64,000 nucleotides of DNA from Calditrichota bacterium (GTDB taxonomy: Bacteria; Electryoneota; RPQS01): contig JACJWA010000001.1 of assembly GCA_020637395.1 (NCBI GenBank), positions 372,001 through 436,000 on the forward strand, given 5' to 3'. Shown piece after piece: positions 8,943 to 18,043 of this stretch. The number at the start of each line of letters is the position of its first letter. Positions within the stretch are counted from its first letter, which is position 1. A program made the position numbers and the translations under genes. Below the pieces are notes generated by a model. It had not been told where the DNA came from. It searched no databases and saw only the letters and a program-made list of their open reading frames with translations.

Positions 8943-10463
8943 TCAGTCGCGCTCCCGGATCAAGTATAACTTCCAGGGCGGTGTCTCATATTCCAGCTCA
9001 GCCAAAGCGGAAAGATCAGCATCAAGGTCCGGCGTGTGTCGCTCCGAGTACGTGTCGTCCACCAGAATATGCGTGCAGTGATACTTCGCAAGCAGGCTGT
9101 GCCGCTCTTCAAGTGTCACCGGTCCGCTGAAAAAGGTCACCACGTCCTGACGGCGGGCCGCGACGTCGTCTATCATCAGCGGATTGCCTTTTGCCTGCGC
9201 AACCAGCCGCGCCCCGGTCACTGCGGGGAATCTCCAACCCACAGTATCCTCCACCATGACCACGTCCTGCGAGTCAAGGTAGGTGCGAAACACTCGAATA
9301 TCTTCCCACGGCTCCAGAATGTCGCCGTGCGTAGTCTGATAGTGCTCCACCGAAGGCTTCCACATCTGCCAGGTCTTCCGCACGCGGTAATAGGTTCCCA
9401 ATCCCAGCACAAGCAGCAGCAGCGTGACAATCACTCCAGATTGCACGACGGGCCGCTTCAGAAATCCGCGCTCGAAGACTCCGCTCTCAAGGAAGAACAA
9501 CCCAAGACAAAGATGCGAGAAGATCGCGCCATAGAAAATGAATCTGCTGCCGATCTGAATGCCCGACGCCCAGCTTCCCATATAAATCAGCACAGAGAGT
9601 CCCAGGGCAAGCACGAGCTCGCGATGTCTTCCTCGCAGCGCAAAATAGGCCGCAACCGGAATTCCGAGCAACACCGGACCCAACTTGGGAAGCTGATCGT
9701 CGAACAGCCGCACCCGGTACCATTGCTCGGTGGAGCCGTTGAACAGCAGCGCCAGGTAATCAAAGTACGGCCAAAGCGCCGCAGCCCCGAGAGCGATCAA
9801 CGGCACCACTTGAAGCAGTAGTGCCGTGACCAAGCCTTTCCGCACGACTGCCCACGCAAACGCGGCCACAAACAGAAGCAAGGCTGTCACCGGATGCGTC
9901 AGAAAGGCCAGCACCGCCAGCAAAATGTACCAGACCAATCCGCTTCTTGAACCCTTCACCAGGAAGCGATTCAGTTCCGCCAGCCCGTGAAAACAAATGC
10001 CGTATGCGAGCATCCCCACATACGGCAACGTCAGAAAAAAGAGTTCAGCCTGATAGGCATTCGCTTCGCCGTAGCCCTGTCCCCAACCTAATAGCATCAC
10101 GGGTAAGATCCACAGCATCGCACGATGGTCATCCGTGAGCGTGCGCACCACCCGCGCCAGCCCGCTCACAAACAAAAGCAAACTGAGAATCCCCCAGATC
10201 CCCACCGTCGTCCACAACGGCAAATCGAACCACCGGTCTGTGAGTCCCGCGATCACCGTATAGGGCACAAAGCGCGGCGACGTCTCGCCCGGCAAATCCA
10301 ACAGCGGATTGCGCGGATCAAGCGGCGAATCCGAGATTGCCTGAATCGCCGCCGCCGTTTCCCAAATGTCCGTCTGACCGCCCCAGCGCGGCGCAACCAT
10401 GTACAGCACGCCGAGGAGCAGTACTATCACATATATTACACTGCGCCAGACGGAAATTTTCAT
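8943..10463 (-). CDS. Polytopic membrane protein, possible GT-C-fold glycosyltransferase
   Basis: This is a 506-residue integral membrane protein with about ten hydrophobic segments, beginning with SVIYVIVLLLGVLYMVAP. A short acidic loop after the first helix (GGQTDIWETAAAIQ) recalls the first-loop acidic residues of GT-C glycosyltransferases. The last 130 residues form a soluble domain (LDSQDVVMVEDTVGWRFPAV and following). It lies five bases downstream of a polyprenyl-phosphate-type GT2 gene and one base upstream of the first FtsX permease. A plausible role is transfer of a lipid-linked sugar on the periplasmic side, but no diagnostic active-site motif was recognised and the assignment is tentative. 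Confidence 0.75.
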   Translation of the reverse strand: MKISVWRSVIYVIVLLLGVLYMVAPRWGGQTDIWETAAAIQAISDSPLDPRNPLLDLPGETSPRFVPYTVIAGLTDRWFDLPLWTTVGIWGILSLLLFVSGLARVVRTLTDDHRAMLWILPVMLLGWGQGYGEANAYQAELFFLTLPYVGMLAYGICFHGLAELNRFLVKGSRSGLVWYILLAVLAFLTHPVTALLLFVAAFAWAVVRKGLVTALLLQVVPLIALGAAALWPYFDYLALLFNGSTEQWYRVRLFDDQLPKLGPVLLGIPVAAYFALRGRHRELVLALGLSVLIYMGSWASGIQIGSRFIFYGAIFSHLCLGLFFLESGVFERGFLKRPVVQSGVIVTLLLLVLGLGTYYRVRKTWQMWKPSVEHYQTTHGDILEPWEDIRVFRTYLDSQDVVMVEDTVGWRFPAVTGARLVAQAKGNPLMIDDVAARRQDVVTFFSGPVTLEERHSLLAKYHCTHILVDDTYSERHTPDLDADLSALAELEYETPPWKLYLIRERD

Positions 10464-10468
10464 TCAGT

Positions 10469-11281
10469 TCATACGCCGCCCGAACCCGATGGGCGCGCTG
10501 AGTCCTTAAACAGCGACGACTTTGATAGTCCCCACTGCGCCAGTTTGTACTTGAACATCACCTTGACTGTCTCCAGACCGTACTTCAAACTGCGACGGAA
10601 ATTGATTGAAGATGCTTCGTCAAAATAGCGCGTCGGAATCGGCACGTCGCCGATGCGAAACCTGTGATACACCGACTGCGCCAAAAATTCGGAGTCAAAC
10701 ACAAAGTCATCCGAATTCGCGTGATAGTTGATTGTTTCCAATACCTCGCGCGCATAGGCGCGGAATCCCGTGTGCAGGTCCCCCGCGTTCTGACCTAGCA
10801 TCATGTTCTCAAAAATCGTCAGCGCGCGATTCGAAATGTACTTGTACTTCGGCATGCCGCCTTCGAGCGTTTCCCGCCGCGAGCGAATCCGCGACCCAAG
10901 AATCACATCCACCGTGCCTGTCTTGAGAAGACTCACCACAGCGGGAGTAATCCGTCCGTCATACTGGTAGTCCGGATGAATCATCACCACCACGTCCGCG
11001 CCCGCGGCCAGCGCCGCGTCGTAACACGTCTTCTGATTGCCGCCGTACCCCTTGTTCGTCTCATGCGGAATCACCGAGATGCCCAGCGAGCGCGCCACCT
11101 CAACCGTGCGGTCCTTCGAGCAATCGTCCACCAAAATGAACTCGTGCACCGAACCCGCAGGGATCGAACGCAGCGTCTTCTCGATCGTGAGCTCGGCATT
11201 ATACGCCGGCATTACACACACGACCTTCTTGATATCGCGTTCCGGACGTTCCCGAAACTCTTCTAAGCGAACAAATCCCAT
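10469..11281 (-). CDS. Glycosyltransferase family 2, polyprenyl/dolichyl-phosphate sugar synthase-like
   Basis: This is a 270-residue soluble GT-A fold enzyme. The nucleotide-sugar site reads VVCVMPAYNAELTIEKTL near residue 22, with EFILVDDCSKDRT, the conserved NKGYGGNQKTC segment and the DxD-like MIHPDYQYDG near 97-105. The acceptor-side motif GDLHTGFRAYAREVLE is typical of DPM1-like enzymes and their bacterial relatives. No C-terminal membrane helices are present. The expected reaction is transfer of a sugar from NDP-sugar to a polyprenyl phosphate or a similar acceptor. It is the first gene of the long minus-strand run, 65 bases after lpd. Confidence 0.9.
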   Translation of the reverse strand: MGFVRLEEFRERPERDIKKVVCVMPAYNAELTIEKTLRSIPAGSVHEFILVDDCSKDRTVEVARSLGISVIPHETNKGYGGNQKTCYDAALAAGADVVVMIHPDYQYDGRITPAVVSLLKTGTVDVILGSRIRSRRETLEGGMPKYKYISNRALTIFENMMLGQNAGDLHTGFRAYAREVLETINYHANSDDFVFDSEFLAQSVYHRFRIGDVPIPTRYFDEASSINFRRSLKYGLETVKVMFKYKLAQWGLSKSSLFKDSARPSGSGGV

Positions 11282-11346
11282 TGCTCTTTCAAGGTTCGTT
11301 TGCCGAACTGAGCCCGTGCGCCATGCGCCGTGCTCCGCCGGAGTTC

Positions 11347-12747
11347 TTATAGATGGATCGCGCGATTTTCCGTCGCGGACAAACAGGCTTCCTTCATCGC
11401 TTCCGTAAACGTCGGATGCGCGTGCGACATCCGCGCAATGTCCTCCGCGCTGGCCCGGAACTCCAGAGCCACCACCGCTTCCGCAATCATATCCGCCGCA
11501 CGCGCACCGAAAATATGCACGCCCAGCACTTCATCATTCTTCTTATCCGCAAGCACTTTCACCACGCCTTCGGACTCATTTGCCGCGCGCGCGCGCCCCA
11601 AAGCTTTGTACGGAAAACTCCCGACTTTGTACTCGCGGCCCACTTGCTTCAGCTCTTCTTCCGTGTAGCCCACTCCGGCCACTTCCGGCCACGTGTACAC
11701 CACCCACGGAATTGCGCGATAGTTGATATGCGGCTTCTGTCCCGCCAGACGCTCCGCGACAAACACACCCTCTTCTTCCGCCTTGTGCGCAAGCATCGCT
11801 CCGCCGATCACATCCCCAATCGCAAATATTCCCGGCTGCGCGGTTTCCAAATTCTCATTCACCTTAATGAAGCCGCGCTGATCCGTCGAAATCTTCACAT
11901 TCTCAAGCCCAAGCTTGTCCGTGTATGGTCGGCGGCCCACCGCCATCAGACAATAGTCGCCCGTGAGCTCAATATCCTCGCCGCTCGGCGTTTCGCAGAC
12001 CACTTTGGCTTTCTTGCCCTTGCTCTCCACCGATTTCACCTTGTGACCCAGATACAATTCAATCCCGATATTCTTGAGCGACTTGCCCAACTCCTTGCCC
12101 ATCGTCCCGTCCATCGTCGGAATCGCAGAGTTCAAGTATTCCACGATCCGCACCTTTGTGCCAAGTCTCGCAAACACCGAACCCATCTCGCACCCGATCA
12201 CTCCCGCGCCGATGATCACAAGCTCCTTCGGCACCGACTTCAAAGCCAGCGCTTCCGTCGAACTGATGATCCGTTCCTTGTCAAGCTTGGCAAACGGCAG
12301 GTCCGCAGGCTTCGAGCCCGTCGCAATGATTACGTTCGCCGCTTCAATCTCCGTGTGTTTCCCGTCACCCGCCGCGATGGCGATCTTCCCCGAGCCGAGC
12401 AGAGTCGCGTGACCCGTGTGAACGTCAATCTTGTTCTTCTTCATCAAGAACGCGACGCCCTTCACATTGTCTTCGACCACCTTGTCTTTGCGGCCGCGCA
12501 TCGTGTCCCAGTCCAGCTTCAATGAGCTGACGCCAATGCCATGTACTCCGAAGTGCTTCTCCGCCTGCAAGTACAGCTCGGAGGAATCGAGCAAGGCCTT
12601 TGAGGGAATACAGCCCACATTCAAACAGGTGCCGCCCAGCGTCGAATACCGCTCGATGATCGCCACCTTCATTTTCAACTGCGCGGCCCGAATCGCCGCC
12701 ACATATCCGCCGGGTCCCGACCCGATTACTGCAAGATCGTACTTCAT
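11347..12747 (-). CDS. lpdA: Dihydrolipoyl dehydrogenase (E3)
   Basis: The protein has 466 residues, standard length for E3. FAD binding is shown by AVIGSGPGGYVAAIRAAQL at the N-terminus, the redox-active disulfide by GGTCLNVGCIPSK near residues 38-50, NAD binding by VIIGAGVIGCEMGS, the second FAD motif by GIFAIGDVIGGAMLAHKA, and the dimer-interface active site by HIFGARAADMIAE and HAHPTFTEAMKEA with the catalytic His-Glu pair. It re-oxidises the lipoyl groups of the adjacent sucB product and produces NADH. It is the last gene of the sucA-sucB-lpd order and may also serve other 2-oxoacid dehydrogenases. Confidence 0.98.
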   Translation of the reverse strand: MKYDLAVIGSGPGGYVAAIRAAQLKMKVAIIERYSTLGGTCLNVGCIPSKALLDSSELYLQAEKHFGVHGIGVSSLKLDWDTMRGRKDKVVEDNVKGVAFLMKKNKIDVHTGHATLLGSGKIAIAAGDGKHTEIEAANVIIATGSKPADLPFAKLDKERIISSTEALALKSVPKELVIIGAGVIGCEMGSVFARLGTKVRIVEYLNSAIPTMDGTMGKELGKSLKNIGIELYLGHKVKSVESKGKKAKVVCETPSGEDIELTGDYCLMAVGRRPYTDKLGLENVKISTDQRGFIKVNENLETAQPGIFAIGDVIGGAMLAHKAEEEGVFVAERLAGQKPHINYRAIPWVVYTWPEVAGVGYTEEELKQVGREYKVGSFPYKALGRARAANESEGVVKVLADKKNDEVLGVHIFGARAADMIAEAVVALEFRASAEDIARMSHAHPTFTEAMKEACLSATENRAIHL

Positions 12748-12768
12748 GATAAGAATTGGATGTGGTAA

Positions 12769-14052
12769 CTAAACCTGCAACAGCAGGCGCACCGGATTTT
12801 CAAGAGATTCCTTGACACGCACCAGAAAACCCACGGACTCGCGTCCGTCAATGATCCGGTGGTCATAGCTCATCGCCACATACATCATCGGTCGAATCAC
12901 TACTTGACCGTTCAGGGCGATGGGACGTTCCTCGATCTTATGCATTCCCAAGATCGCGCTCTGCGGAGGATTCAAGATTGGCGTGGACATCAGAGAGCCG
13001 AACACTCCGCCGTTCGAGATCGTGTAAGTTCCGCCCGTCATCTCGTCTATCGTCAGCTGATTGTTCCGAGCTCTGCCTGCCAGTCGCTCAATCTCCGCTT
13101 CGATCTGCCACAGGCTCAGGCTCTCCGCATTGCGCACCACCGGCACGACCAACCCTTTCGGAGCCTGCACCGCGATGCCCATGTCCACATAGTCGTGATA
13201 GACGATCTCGTCCTTCTCGATGAATGCGTTCACCGCGGGGAAATAGCGCAGTGCTTCGGTCACGGCCTTCGTGAAAAACGACATGAACCCCAGCCGCACG
13301 CCGTAGGTTTCCTGAAACTTGTCCTTGTATTCCTTGCGCAACTGCATCAGAGCGGACATGTCCACTTCATTGAACGTCGTCAGCATCGCCGTCGTCTGAC
13401 GCACCGACACCAATCGTTCCGCAACCTTTTGCCGCAGATTGGTCATCTTCTCGCGCCGTTCAATGCGCTCACCAGTGAAGGCCACTTTCGGAGCTTGCGG
13501 GGGCATATGAGCAGGTGCAGCTTTCGCCGGAGCCGGTCCATTCGATACCTGAACTGCCGGAGCAGGAGCAGGTGCCGGAGCTTGCGAAACAGGTGCACTT
13601 CGCGGCGCAGTCACCGCGCGCAGCGCGTCTTCTTTCGTCACGCGTCCACCGCGTCCGCTGCCATTCGCAACTTCCGACGGCGAGACGCCCGCTTCCCGCA
13701 AAATCTTCTCCGCAGCTGGCGATGCAATCGCCGCCGATCCGCTCGTCTCCTGAGCAGGTGCTTTGCGTTCCGCTTTCGCGCTGGTCTTCTCTGATTTCGC
13801 CGGAGCCGCTTCCGCTGTCGCGGAGTCGTCAATCTTCGCGGCAATCGTGCCGACCTGAACTGTCGCTCCTTCCGGAACAACGATCTTCAGCACGCCGCTG
13901 CTTTCCGCGGACACCGACAGCGTTGCTTTCTCCGATTCGATTTCAAACAGCTCATCATTCATCTCGACAAATGAGCCATCCGCCTTGAGCCACTGCGAAA
14001 TCGTCACTTCGTTCACCGATTCGCCCGGACTGGGTACCTTTACTTCAAGCAT
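12769..14052 (-). CDS. sucB: Dihydrolipoyllysine-residue succinyltransferase (E2 of 2-oxoglutarate dehydrogenase)
   Basis: The protein has about 427 residues. I chose ATG 14052 (GGGGAGAAGAG directly upstream) because the lipoyl domain begins at once (MLEVKVPSPGESVNEVTI). The open frame to 14253 only translates the palindromic repeat cluster and part of sucA. Domains in order are a lipoyl domain with the modified lysine in EIESEKATLSV, an Ala/Pro-rich linker, the peripheral-subunit-binding domain (AAEKILREAGVSPSEV), a second Ala/Pro linker, and the catalytic acyltransferase domain ending with MSYDHRIIDGRESVGF, which carries the His-Asp active site. It transfers succinyl groups to CoA. The gene is separated from sucA by 122 bases filled with repeats. 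Confidence 0.97.
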   Translation of the reverse strand: MLEVKVPSPGESVNEVTISQWLKADGSFVEMNDELFEIESEKATLSVSAESSGVLKIVVPEGATVQVGTIAAKIDDSATAEAAPAKSEKTSAKAERKAPAQETSGSAAIASPAAEKILREAGVSPSEVANGSGRGGRVTKEDALRAVTAPRSAPVSQAPAPAPAPAVQVSNGPAPAKAAPAHMPPQAPKVAFTGERIERREKMTNLRQKVAERLVSVRQTTAMLTTFNEVDMSALMQLRKEYKDKFQETYGVRLGFMSFFTKAVTEALRYFPAVNAFIEKDEIVYHDYVDMGIAVQAPKGLVVPVVRNAESLSLWQIEAEIERLAGRARNNQLTIDEMTGGTYTISNGGVFGSLMSTPILNPPQSAILGMHKIEERPIALNGQVVIRPMMYVAMSYDHRIIDGRESVGFLVRVKESLENPVRLLLQV

Positions 14053-14057
14053 CTCTT

Positions 14058-14174
14058 CTCCCCGAGCAGGGTCTCCAGACCCTGCCGGAATGTTGTTTAT
14101 CTCTTCCCCGAGCAGGGTCTCCAGACTCCACCCGAGTTTACCCGAGCAGGGTCTCCAGACCCTGCCGGAATGTC
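14058..14174. repeat. Palindromic direct-repeat cluster between sucA and sucB
   Basis: Three copies of a 33-base unit beginning CCCGAGCAGGGTCTCC occur at 14061-14093 (complete), 14107-14126 (partial) and 14141-14173 (complete). Each complete copy contains the palindrome GCAGGGTCTCCAGACCCTGC, which can form a 9-bp stem with a 2-base centre in DNA or RNA. The third copy abuts the sucA stop codon. The array fills almost the whole sucA-sucB gap. It resembles REP-type extragenic palindromes, which can protect upstream mRNA, modulate downstream expression or mark mobile RAYT-driven repeats. No function is demonstrated, and no transposase is present nearby. Confidence 0.85.
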
Positions 14175-16889
14175 TTACTTCTCGAACACCCGCTCGACCA
14201 GCGCCGCCAGTTCTTTTTCGTGCAAGTCCGGGAATCCCACCGACGGCGCGCAAGATTCCGGCCGCGAAATCACCCGCAGCGTCGTCACGTCAAACTTGCG
14301 CAGCAGAAACGGCCAACATCCCTGGTTCTCCGGTTCTTCCTGTGCCCAGACAAACTCCGCCTTCGGATAACGCGCGACTAACTCTGCAAGCTGCTTCTTC
14401 GGCAGCGGATGAATCTGCTCCAACCGCACGAGCGCCACATCCTTGCGCTCCGCGTCGCGCTGCTTCTTGACCAAATCAAAATAGAACTTGCCCATGCACA
14501 ACACCACGCGCTTCACCTGCTTCGGCGTCGTCCACATGTCGTCCAATACTTCCTGATAGCGCGTCCCCGTCGTGAACTCCTCCACCGGACTCACGCACAA
14601 CGGATGACGCAGTGGACTCTTGGGAGTCAGCACAATCAGCGGAATCCGGAACGGCCGATGCAATTGCCTGCGAAGCGCATGGAAGAAGTTCGCGGGTGAC
14701 GTCCCGGCGATCACCTGCATGTTGTTCTCCGCGCACATCTCCAAGAATCGCTCCACGCGGCACGACGAATGCTCCGGTCCCTGTCCTTCCGAACCATGCG
14801 GCAGAAGCATCACCAGTCCATTCGCGCGGCGCCACTTCTGCTCGGCCCCCGCGATGAACTGATCCACGATGATCTGCGCGCCGTTCACAAAATCACCAAA
14901 CTGCGCTTCCCACAGCACCAATGCCTTCGGCTGCGCCATCGAGTAGCCGTACTCATACCCCAAACAGCCGTACTCGCTCAGGGTCGAATTGTAGATCTCG
15001 ACCGGAGCCTGCTTCTTGCTGATGTGCTCAAGCGGATAGTACTCCGCGTCCGAATCCTCCACCCGCACCATCGAGTGCCGATGCGAAAATGTTCCGCGCT
15101 TCGCATCCTGCCCCGAAAGCCGGACGCGATATCCTTCCTCGGCCAGCGTCGCATAGGCCAACAGCTCGCCCATCGCCCAGTCAAAGCGGCCCTCGGTAAT
15201 CATCTTCCTGCGGTCCGCAAAAATCCGCTCCAGCTTGCTGAAGAACTTCACATCCTCCGGCAACTTGGTGATCGCCTGCGCAATCCGTCTCAGCTCCTTC
15301 GGATCCACTCCCGTCTCGGGGGATTGCTCAAAGTCCTTGTCTTTCGCCCAGCGATAGCCGTCCCAGCGATCCTTCAAGAAGCTCGGAGCCATCGTCTCAA
15401 ACACTTCCTTCGCCGTCTTGAAATCATGCTCAAGCTGTCCGCGAAACTCCTTCTCAATCTGCTTCGACTCGTCTGCGGCAATCGTTCCCTCGTCCGCAAG
15501 CTTCTGAGCATAAATCTGCATCGGGTCCGCGTGCGCCGCAATCGCCTTATAGAGCACCGGCTGCGTGAAGCGCGGTTCGTCGCCTTCGTTGTGGCCGTGC
15601 TTGCGATATCCCAGAATATCAATGAACACGTCGCGCTGGAACTCCTGCCGGAATTCGAGAGCAAGCTCCACCGTATAGATCACGGCTTCCACGTCGTCGC
15701 CGTTCACATGAAACACCGGCGACAACGTCGTCTTGGCCACGTCCGTGCAGTACGTGCTCGAACGCGCTTCGATGTAGTTCGTCGTGAAGCCCACCTGATT
15801 GTTCAGCACAATGTGCAGACTGCCGCCGTTCTTGTAGGCGTCCACCTGCGACATCTGCAAGAGTTCATACACAATTCCCTGACCCGCGATCGCACTGTCG
15901 CCGTGCACAAGAATCGGCAGCACTTTGTGATGATCCCCGTCGTGCCGCGAATCGGACTTCGCCCGGCAAACTCCCGTCACCACCGGATTGATCGCCTCAA
16001 GATGCGACGGATTCGGCATCACGGTTACATGAACCGGAAGCCCCGTACTCGTCAGTTTATCCGCCGAGTGCCCCAGATGATACTTCACGTCGCCCGAAAA
16101 CTGCGCGTCCGTGTACTGCTTACCTTCAAACTCGTTGAAGATGTGCCGGTAATCCTTGCCCAGCACATTCGTCAGAATGTTCAGCCTGCCGCGGTGCGCC
16201 ATGCCGATCACAAAGTCCTTGATTCCCAGCACCGCCCCGCGCTCCACGATGGCGTCCATCGCGGGCACGAAGGTCTCAAGCCCTTCCAAAGAAAACCGTT
16301 TCTGTCCCACAAACCGCTGATGCAAAAACTTCTCGAGCAGCACCGCCTGAGTCAGCATCTTCAGTGTATGGCGTTTCGCGTCCAGCGTAAAGTGGCGGCG
16401 ATTGCGGTTGCTTTCCATGCGATCCTGCAGCCACTCCAAGACCTTCGGATCACGCGTGAAAATCCACTCGACGCCCACACTATGGCAATAGGTCTCATCC
16501 AACAGGCGAATGATCTCGCGCAAAGTCGCAGGTCCCAGTCCTACGCGCGACCCTGCCTGAAACGTGCGGTCCAGATCACTCTCGGAGAGACCGAAGTTCT
16601 CCAGAGTCAATTTGCCGCCGTAGTCGCGGCGCTTGCGCACCGGATTCGTTTTCGTGAACAGGTGGCCGCGCTGCCTGTAGGCCGCGATCAAATTGATCAC
16701 TTGAAATTCCTTCTGGAACTCCTCAGGCGTCTCATGCGACACTCCGCCGTTCAGCGAACGCGCAAATTCAAAGCCCTCAAAAAAGCGCCGCCACCCTTCA
16801 TCCACCGTGCCCGGCTCCTGACGATACTTCTCATAGATATCGTCCAACACCGCCGGATCCGCATTCACCAAAAAGGACAAGTCTGCCAT
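14175..16889 (-). CDS. sucA: 2-oxoglutarate dehydrogenase E1 component
   Basis: The protein has about 904 residues, as expected for OdhA/SucA. Start ATG 16889 gives the family's conserved N-terminus (MADLSFLVNADPAVLDDIYEKY), which includes the E2-interacting segment; a frame extension to 16955 is not supported. Thiamin-diphosphate binding and active-site motifs are present: GMAHRGRLNILTNV, VHGDSAIAGQGIVYE, YRKHGHNEGDEPRFTQP, and GSEGQGPEHSS in the C-terminal transketolase-like half. It decarboxylates 2-oxoglutarate and passes the succinyl group to the lipoyl E2. It is the first gene of the operon sucA-sucB-lpd, and its presence indicates an oxidative TCA cycle. Confidence 0.98.
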   Translation of the reverse strand: MADLSFLVNADPAVLDDIYEKYRQEPGTVDEGWRRFFEGFEFARSLNGGVSHETPEEFQKEFQVINLIAAYRQRGHLFTKTNPVRKRRDYGGKLTLENFGLSESDLDRTFQAGSRVGLGPATLREIIRLLDETYCHSVGVEWIFTRDPKVLEWLQDRMESNRNRRHFTLDAKRHTLKMLTQAVLLEKFLHQRFVGQKRFSLEGLETFVPAMDAIVERGAVLGIKDFVIGMAHRGRLNILTNVLGKDYRHIFNEFEGKQYTDAQFSGDVKYHLGHSADKLTSTGLPVHVTVMPNPSHLEAINPVVTGVCRAKSDSRHDGDHHKVLPILVHGDSAIAGQGIVYELLQMSQVDAYKNGGSLHIVLNNQVGFTTNYIEARSSTYCTDVAKTTLSPVFHVNGDDVEAVIYTVELALEFRQEFQRDVFIDILGYRKHGHNEGDEPRFTQPVLYKAIAAHADPMQIYAQKLADEGTIAADESKQIEKEFRGQLEHDFKTAKEVFETMAPSFLKDRWDGYRWAKDKDFEQSPETGVDPKELRRIAQAITKLPEDVKFFSKLERIFADRRKMITEGRFDWAMGELLAYATLAEEGYRVRLSGQDAKRGTFSHRHSMVRVEDSDAEYYPLEHISKKQAPVEIYNSTLSEYGCLGYEYGYSMAQPKALVLWEAQFGDFVNGAQIIVDQFIAGAEQKWRRANGLVMLLPHGSEGQGPEHSSCRVERFLEMCAENNMQVIAGTSPANFFHALRRQLHRPFRIPLIVLTPKSPLRHPLCVSPVEEFTTGTRYQEVLDDMWTTPKQVKRVVLCMGKFYFDLVKKQRDAERKDVALVRLEQIHPLPKKQLAELVARYPKAEFVWAQEEPENQGCWPFLLRKFDVTTLRVISRPESCAPSVGFPDLHEKELAALVERVFEK

Positions 16890-17140
16890 GTCTATCTTCT
16901 GTTTGTCGAGTGCTGTTATTGCCCGAAGTCCGGGCTGCTTCCATCGCAGCCGCAAAATCTTCCCTGAAACATAGAGTTTACAAATTATCCCTGCAATTCA
17001 CAACTGATTTACGCGCTGAGCAGGACCCCGGCGCTCTCAAATCTCGGAGGTGTTGCCCGGGTTGCCTTTCCGGGTCAAAATCCCCATCTTAGAATATCCA
17101 ATCCTATGCATTTTCAAGAACTTTCATAAAGGAGCACCGC

Positions 17141-17956
17141 ATGCAGACTGTTCGACCACCCATCGGACCAGGCCAACTGGTGCGCATCTTCATCGGTATT
17201 CTGGTCGCCCTGCTCATCCTGCGCTGTTTTACCGTCATTCCTGCCGGACACGTCGGCGTCGTGGATTTCTTCGGAAAAGTCTCGGACGCGACCCTTAAAC
17301 CTGGCGTGAACTTCCGCAATCCGCTCGCGCAGATCCACAAATTCTCGGTCAAGACTCAGGAAGAGAAAGAGGTCATGACTGTGCCGTCCAAAGAAGGACT
17401 TTCTGTCCAGCTGGAGGTCTCAGTACTCTATCACCTCAATCCCGAAACCGCAGCGGAAGTCTACAAGACCATCGGCCCGAACTACAAAGAAATCATCCTC
17501 GAACCCAACTTCCGTTCCGTAACCCGTGGCGTTACAGCAGGTTATGAGGCACGCGCTTTGTACACATCGGAGCGCGAGATCCTGGCGCAGCAGATTATGG
17601 CCGACTTGGCACGAACCGTCGAACCTCGCGGAATCACCATTGAGGCGACTCCACTCCGGCAAGTTGCGCTTCCCCCCAACCTGACCGGGTCTATTGAGCA
17701 GAAGCTCCAAGCCGAGCAGGAGTCACAACGCATGGAGTTCATTCTGGCAAAAGAATCCCAGGAGGCCGAGCGCAAGCGTATCGAAGCTCAAGGTATTGCT
17801 GACTTCCAAAGGATTGTCTCTCAAGGTCTTAGCGATCCGTTCCTGCGCTGGAAAGGCATCGAAGCCACCGAAAAACTGGCCAATTCCCCCAACGCCAAGA
17901 CCGTCGTCGTCGGCTCAGGCAAGGACGGACTTCCCATTATTCTCGGCAATCAGTAG
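17141..17956 (+). CDS. Prohibitin-family SPFH/band 7 membrane protein
   Basis: The protein has 271 residues. A transmembrane helix lies near residues 14-32 (IFIGILVALLILRCF), followed directly by the prohibitin signature TVIPAGHVGVVDFFGKVSDATLKPGVNFRNP. An SPFH domain follows and then a charged helical region (QKLQAEQESQRMEFILAKESQEAERKRIEAQGIADF) that forms the usual coiled-coil. Such proteins build ring or cage assemblies in the inner membrane and often regulate FtsH-type proteases or membrane domains. AAAGGAG precedes the ATG. The gene is monocistronic, ending at a strong hairpin terminator. Confidence 0.94.
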   Translation: MQTVRPPIGPGQLVRIFIGILVALLILRCFTVIPAGHVGVVDFFGKVSDATLKPGVNFRNPLAQIHKFSVKTQEEKEVMTVPSKEGLSVQLEVSVLYHLNPETAAEVYKTIGPNYKEIILEPNFRSVTRGVTAGYEARALYTSEREILAQQIMADLARTVEPRGITIEATPLRQVALPPNLTGSIEQKLQAEQESQRMEFILAKESQEAERKRIEAQGIADFQRIVSQGLSDPFLRWKGIEATEKLANSPNAKTVVVGSGKDGLPIILGNQ

Positions 17957-17992
17957 GCCAAAAGCAAATCATTTCGTAAAAATACGAAACAG

Positions 17993-18022
17993 AAAGAGAG
18001 GCAACCGAGGTTGCCTCTCTTT
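17993..18022. terminator. Bidirectional rho-independent terminator
   Basis: A 14-bp stem (AAAGAGAGGCAACC, loop GA, GGTTGCCTCTCTTT) sits between the convergent prohibitin and DoxX genes. A-rich and T-rich flanks allow it to work in both directions. Confidence 0.9.
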
Positions 18023-18043
18023 GGGTCAGAGTCATTTCAAGTC

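Noticed and set aside
14061..14173. CRISPR array
   Set aside because: Only two full and one partial repeat copies, palindromic through the centre, with spacers of unequal and short length; no cas gene is present.
14769..16967. 732-codon ORF on the plus strand
   Set aside because: It lies wholly antisense to sucA, whose conserved motifs are continuous; its translation is Arg/His-rich and without domain character.
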